DNA of 25,920 nucleotides from Apostichopus californicus (Eukaryota; Echinodermata; Holothuroidea; Aspidochirotida; Stichopodidae), in the NCBI GenBank assembly GCA_020650975.1, contig JAIPMN010011354.1, positions 1 through 25,920 of the forward strand, given 5' to 3'. The position numbers and the translations under genes were made by a program. The notes beneath the pieces are model-generated. The model searched no databases. It worked only from the letters and a program-made list of their open reading frames with translations, and was not told where the DNA came from. Of this stretch, positions 21,938-25,920 are shown piece by piece. Every line of letters starts with the position of its first letter. Position 1 is the stretch's first letter.

Positions 21938-22226
21938 TTAAAGGGATTATCCTGTGACATAAATTGACTATGTCAGAATTTGGGGCATATTTCAGCATCA
22001 CTTCCTAAAAGTATTGATGAACATTGAGAGGGAGAGGGAGAGAGTGTGCTCTCATTACTTCCAAGACGACCGAGTTTGATCCCATCCCGAGGGTTAAAAC
22101 TATAAACCAAATTACTCTATATATCTGGAGCATATATACATGCAGTACAGGAACAGGATATTAAGAAGTGCTTTCCCTTTATAAAGTATCGCTCATTTTT
22201 TTTTCGACGGTGGAACATCCCTTTAA
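21938..22226. mobile_element. Second TTAA-flanked non-autonomous element
   Basis: TTAA at 21938-21941 and TTAA at 22223-22226 enclose 281 bp that begins AGGGATTATCC and ends GGAACATCCCT. Inverted, the ends align as AGGGAT-TATCC and AGGGATGTTCC. Both the TTAA target and the AGG terminus recall the larger element at 18890-19410, though the interiors differ. The inside holds a GAGAGGGAGAGGG tract and a weak box-B-like GAGTTTGATCCC near 22071. No coding capacity. Confidence 0.55.
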
Positions 22227-24447
22227 TTTAATCAAACATTTGAATAAGAACGGTGTCATGCACAGCGAATTGGTTTTTGTGAAATATGTTGCCCGGTTTT
22301 CTAGGTCGGATAAAATCTAGTTATCGGTCTGTACCGTGTTTCAGTATTGTTCAATTAGAAGGGAATTAGTCTACACTAATGTAAGATAGTCGAGTAAATA
22401 TATATGCCAGAAGCACGATGATTTAGATTAACAAATACTTTTCTTGTTGGGGGGGGGGGGGGGGGATATTGATTTTCTTTTTGGCTCAAGCAAGGCATTA
22501 AGCATGTCTGGATGTTTGTTCCATCTCATATATCTCGAGATGAAAGAGTGCTCAGTCCGAAACAGGAAGAAGGCTGCCAAGAAGCGGACGGTGGCGTGAG
22601 AGCAGTAAAGCGGGCTTAATTAATAGAGAATCTCTTCATACGAGCCGCTGTTATCGATTCCTGACGTTCACGGATTCTCAGAGGGTATTAAAAAATAGAA
22701 TTGCTCACAATTAAGTGCAGTAGAACTTGAAAAATATCTTTGTGCTCACTTAATTCACATATGTTCTCTTTTACATAATTTAGGATACTTTGTAATTAAA
22801 CCGAGACAGATAAATTGCAAAATATATTCATGTTCTTTTTGCGTTTTAGGTAAAAATAAGAAGGTCACCCACATAATTATGGCAGCACATGCGGAAAGAC
22901 TGCCGCAATTAAGACAATTAAGTGGTAGCTGGAGTTAACTGCTGACGTGGAAAAAATTATGTTCTTCTCCACCATGTTTGAAAACCACTATCTCAAAAGC
23001 GTGAAACTTGCGTGTTCGAAAGAAATGAGTTTCTAAACAATTCAGTGCAGTTTTATGAATTATGCATCTGGCAATAGTGACAGACAACATCGCCACGGCA
23101 ACTCAAGCTGAAATGTTCTTGATTCGATGATTTACCTTCATCGTTATTAGTTTTACTGAGAGATTGTGTATATATTCCTGAAAATGTATCTTTGTTGGAT
23201 AAAATATTATTATTATTATGTATCATTTTATTAAAATATATCAAATTTCCAAGAAAAGTCCAATATGAGCTTGATGAGAATAGAAAGAAAAATCAAATGT
23301 GAGGAAAATTTTCCGTGATGATCTCGCAGGGAACCCACTGTGTTGATCAGGATATTCTTGTGTGCAAGTTACCTTACTTCACAAGCCTTGTCTATAAGTC
23401 TGTATTTAAGGATTTTAAATCTAAGTCTCGTAGAATTTTCTTTCTTATGTCCGTGCACTTACTGTATTCAAGAATTTCGACAGGCATGTGTACATAGTTA
23501 TGTGTCTGTAAGGTATAAATTTGCAAGTTACAGTATTGCTTATAATCCATTGTAGAATGTCTTGTATATCCCACAAATTTCACATACATGGTTTTGTCTC
23601 ATTTGGAAACCAAGTTGAAATTGTCATCACTCTTTGGTGCGATGTTTGTGAAATAAAGCGTGCAGCTATTCAATATCCTTTCACGTACCTGTGTCTCCAT
23701 TCTGATGTAACTTGGATGACTTCTGACAATACAAGGCAAATCTGGTCACAGAAGTACACAAAGTAAAAGCCTGGTGATAATGATTGGCCAAATTAGCCTT
23801 TACAAAAAGCATCTCCTCACCAGTTATTCTAGCTGGGAGATTGTAAACGGACACTTGAGGTAAGGGCTGGGGTTGGGGGGGGGGTAGGGATTTGGCTAAC
23901 CTTTAGTAATACTCTGTTATTTTACAGGTCTTATTACCCTCCATTTTTAACCAGAACCAGGGAAGGCTGGCCAGATTCAAATGCAAAGTGCAGCTTTATG
24001 TTCTAATGGATTGACCTATTTGTACCGTTGGTAATTGTTCTGAAATTATATCCTCAGAATAAGAAACTACAAATTACATATGCAGTCATCAGTCATGGGA
24101 TACTCAAGTTCATTCCTAACGGATACTTTATTAGAAAGAAAAACATAAAAAAAACTAAGCAAATCAAAGCGGAAGCAGCTGTGAAGTAATGCTCTAAATT
24201 GGTTTTGTAGGTTCATTAGCATCCTGAGGATGAGTGGATAAATTCACCATCTTGGGGCGATAATGAAAGAGTTAATCCCATCACTTGTTTGAGTGTGCGT
24301 TTATAAATGAGTATAATTAGCCATTATACGGTAATGTCTCTCTCTCTCTATGCCATGCCCTCCGGCAGTATAGTATTACTATGGAATAAAAGAAAGATTT
24401 AGAAGCCAGACAAGAAGGAGAATTACTATGAGTGACAGTTAATGAGA
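22227..24447. other. Non-coding stretch, longest internal G-run
   Basis: No gene was recognised. A 17-base G-run sits at 22449-22465 and a 10-base run at 23875-23884. A GC-richer patch at 22560-22620 and a TTTTAG/GTAAAA junction near 22849 were inspected for exons; neither gives a bounded open frame. Open frames at 23315-23766 lack motifs. Confidence 0.5.
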
Positions 24448-25264
24448 AAACTTATCGTATTACAGCCTTGATGGAATCCACTGCGAGTTTCTGGCAGAGG
24501 GTGCATGTTAACCAACAGTATTGATGAGGTGGTGGGGGTGTTACCTCATGTTTTGAGCATAAAGCACAAGGTTACTCCACTATAAAACTTATCAGATTAC
24601 AGTCCTAATGGAATCCATTGCGAGTTTCTGGCAGAGGGTGCATGTTAACCAACAGTATTGATGAGGTGGTGGGGATGTTACCTCATGTTTTGAGCATAAA
24701 GCACAAGGTTACTCCACTATAAAACTTATCAGATTACAGCCCTAATGGAATCCACTGCGAGTTTTTGGCAGAGGGTGCATGTTAACCTGCAGTATTGATG
24801 AGGTGGTAGGGGTGTTACCTCATGGTTTGAGCATAAAGCACAAGGTTACTCCACTATTAAACTTATCGTATTACAGCCCTAATGGAATCCACTGCGAGTT
24901 TCTGGGAGAGGGTGCATGTTAACCTGCAGTATTGAGGAGGTGGTGGGGGTGTTACCTCATGTTTTGAGCATAAAGCACAAGGTTACTCCACTATTAAACT
25001 TATCTAATGGAATCCACTGCGAGTTTCTGGGAGAGGGTACATGTTAACCTGTAGTATTGATGAGGTGGTGGGGGGGGGGGGTGTTACCTCATGTTTTAAG
25101 CATAAAGCCCAAGGTTACTCCACTATTAAACTTATCGTATTACAGCCCTAATGGAATCCACTGCGAGTTTCTGGGAGAGGGTGTATGTTAACCTGCAGTA
25201 TTGATGAGGTGGTGGGGGTGTTACCTCATGTGTTAGAGCATAAAGCACAAGGTTACTCCACTAT
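24448..25264. repeat. 137-bp tandem array, six copies
   Basis: Units start at 24448, 24585, 24722, 24859, 24996 and 25128 with AAACTTAT and end at CTCCACTAT. Four intervals are exactly 137. Copy 5 is 132 because it lost 13 bases after AAACTTAT and gained G residues. Landmarks within each unit are TGGAATCCAYTGCGAGTTT, GAGGTGGTGGGGGTG, TTACCTCATG and CATAAAGCACAAGGTTACTC. Copies 1-2 share ACCAACAGTATTG while 3, 4 and 6 share ACCTGCAGTATTG, so there is internal lineage structure. The period is not a multiple of 3 and no frame continues. It is satellite-like DNA. Confidence 0.97.
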
Positions 25265-25269
25265 ATTTA

Positions 25270-25490
25270 GCTGTCTTTGAATGATATAGGAAGAGCCGAA
25301 ATCAAAGGATCAAAAAGTGAAGTCGCTATGAACGATTTGCCACCACAAGTCAGTTAACCCTGTGGTAACTTTTCTGACACCCCCTTATGTCAAACTCTCT
25401 GCTTACAGCCACAAGTTTATAATCACTTCTTTCCGTAAATCTAAAACAAAGTTAAACACCAAGCGGAGTAAACTTTGCCGGGGTTATACC
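25270..25490 (-). pseudogene. Decayed fragment of nuclear 28S rRNA
   Basis: The minus strand of about 25286-25382 matches the highly conserved 3' region of nuclear large-subunit rRNA: a segment containing GTGTCAGAAAAGTTACCACA, then TTCATAGCGACTTC and TTTTTGATCCTTTG before GGCTCTTCCTAT. From memory of the family it differs at roughly one base in ten, many being C-to-T type changes at CpG sites, and ATGATAGG carries an AT insertion. Between about 25383 and 25490 resemblance is weaker but in order (for example CACCAAGCGGAGTAAACTTT against an ATCAAGCGAGCTTTT block). It is too changed to be a working rRNA. Either a dispersed 28S pseudogene or a 28S-headed SINE would fit. Confidence 0.75.
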
Positions 25491-25538
25491 TTTGTGATAC
25501 TGAGAGTATAGTTACAGCCTTCAAGTATTGATACTGTC

Positions 25539-25635
25539 AAGCCCGGTGCTTTGCATGGGTATATAGTTATATCTAAATCACAGGGCAGCTTTATACAGTT
25601 GTTTTAAAAACTAAAACACATGCACAGCCGGGCTT
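25539..25635. repeat. Inverted repeat pair downstream of 28S fragment
   Basis: AAGCCCGGTGCTTTGCATG (25539-25557) and CATGCACAGCCGGGCTT (25619-25635) are inverted copies with two gaps, enclosing about 60 AT-rich bases. The arms are more G+C-rich than the surroundings. It could be a foldback end or RNA hairpin; no assignment is made. Confidence 0.5.
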
Positions 25636-25903
25636 CAATTACTAAGTAGTATTGCCATGATGCAGGTTGCCATGTGGACAGCATCCGAAATAGATTTGCT
25701 GGACAAGAAATCTTTTTGACCACTACATCTCTGATCATTTCCATGTACCACTGGTTATTCCCTATATAGTAAACATATATAGTAAAATATCTGATACAGT
25801 GTAATAACCTTTAGATCTCTGGAATTGATCAATTTGAAATCGTACCCACGATGAGTTTATTAATGAATTTAATCTACTAGTGGATTATTAAACAAACTCT
25901 ATC

Positions 25904-25920
25904 GGGGGGGGGGGGGGGGG
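25904..25920. repeat. G-run reaching the window edge
   Basis: At least 17 consecutive G residues run to the last base given, so the true length is unknown. The 270 bases before it are plain AT-rich DNA. Confidence 0.9.

Noticed and set aside
22026..22090. Second tRNA-derived SINE (GAGTTTGATCCC box-B-like motif)
   Set aside because: No convincing box A or cloverleaf, and it lies inside the TTAA-flanked element; left as a note there.
25286..25382. Mitochondrial rRNA insertion
   Set aside because: The motif order and words match nuclear 28S, not the mitochondrial large-subunit rRNA.
1..25920. CRISPR array, operon or prokaryotic system
   Set aside because: The tandem arrays have no spacers, and the window has eukaryotic splice sites, SINE, LINE and MITE remains with very low coding density.

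Overview
This is AT-rich animal nuclear DNA, almost all non-coding. No open reading frame of convincing length covers a complete gene. There is no operon-like packing and there are no ribosome binding sites. What can be read is one exon-like segment with good GT-AG splice sites, one weaker exon candidate, and many decayed mobile elements and tandem repeats. The nuclear 28S-like fragment, tRNA-derived SINE, TIR-only DNA elements, a LINE C-terminal remnant, GGT/GAT microsatellite and many long G or C runs point to a metazoan, most likely a marine invertebrate. An echinoderm-type genome is my guess, but the sequence does not prove it.

Layout. 1-456: a minus-strand tRNA-derived SINE, a second copy of its tail, and a TA-rich tract. 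457-5780: mostly unique AT-rich DNA with a possible hAT-like remnant (2809-3062) and a 110-bp tandem duplication (3575-3794). 5781-6158: a hAT-type non-autonomous element with CAGTGGCGGA termini. 7936-8135: a weak exon candidate. 8685-9054: a second miniature element with GGCCTT termini. 9276-9421: the best exon candidate. 9612-9807: a 49-bp minisatellite. 9837-10485: an insert bracketed by 47-bp direct repeats and carrying a GC-rich hairpin. 11655-11845: a SINE-like body. 12985-13540: a degenerate repeat of about 105 bp. 13910-14220: an old local duplication. 15521-15709: a GGT/GAT microsatellite. 18890-19410: a 513-bp foldback element flanked by TTAA. 20300-20808: a frameshifted minus-strand LINE C-terminus. 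21938-22226: a second TTAA-flanked element. 24448-25264: six copies of a 137-bp tandem repeat. 25270-25490: a decayed minus-strand 28S rRNA fragment directly after that array.

The window reads as a large intron or intergenic region of a plus-strand gene, represented here only by the 9276-9421 exon. No set of genes working together can be described. I found no convincing new biological system. The most unusual structures are the 28S-derived piece abutting the 137-bp array, the pair of TTAA elements, and the directly repeated insert at 9.8-10.5 kb.
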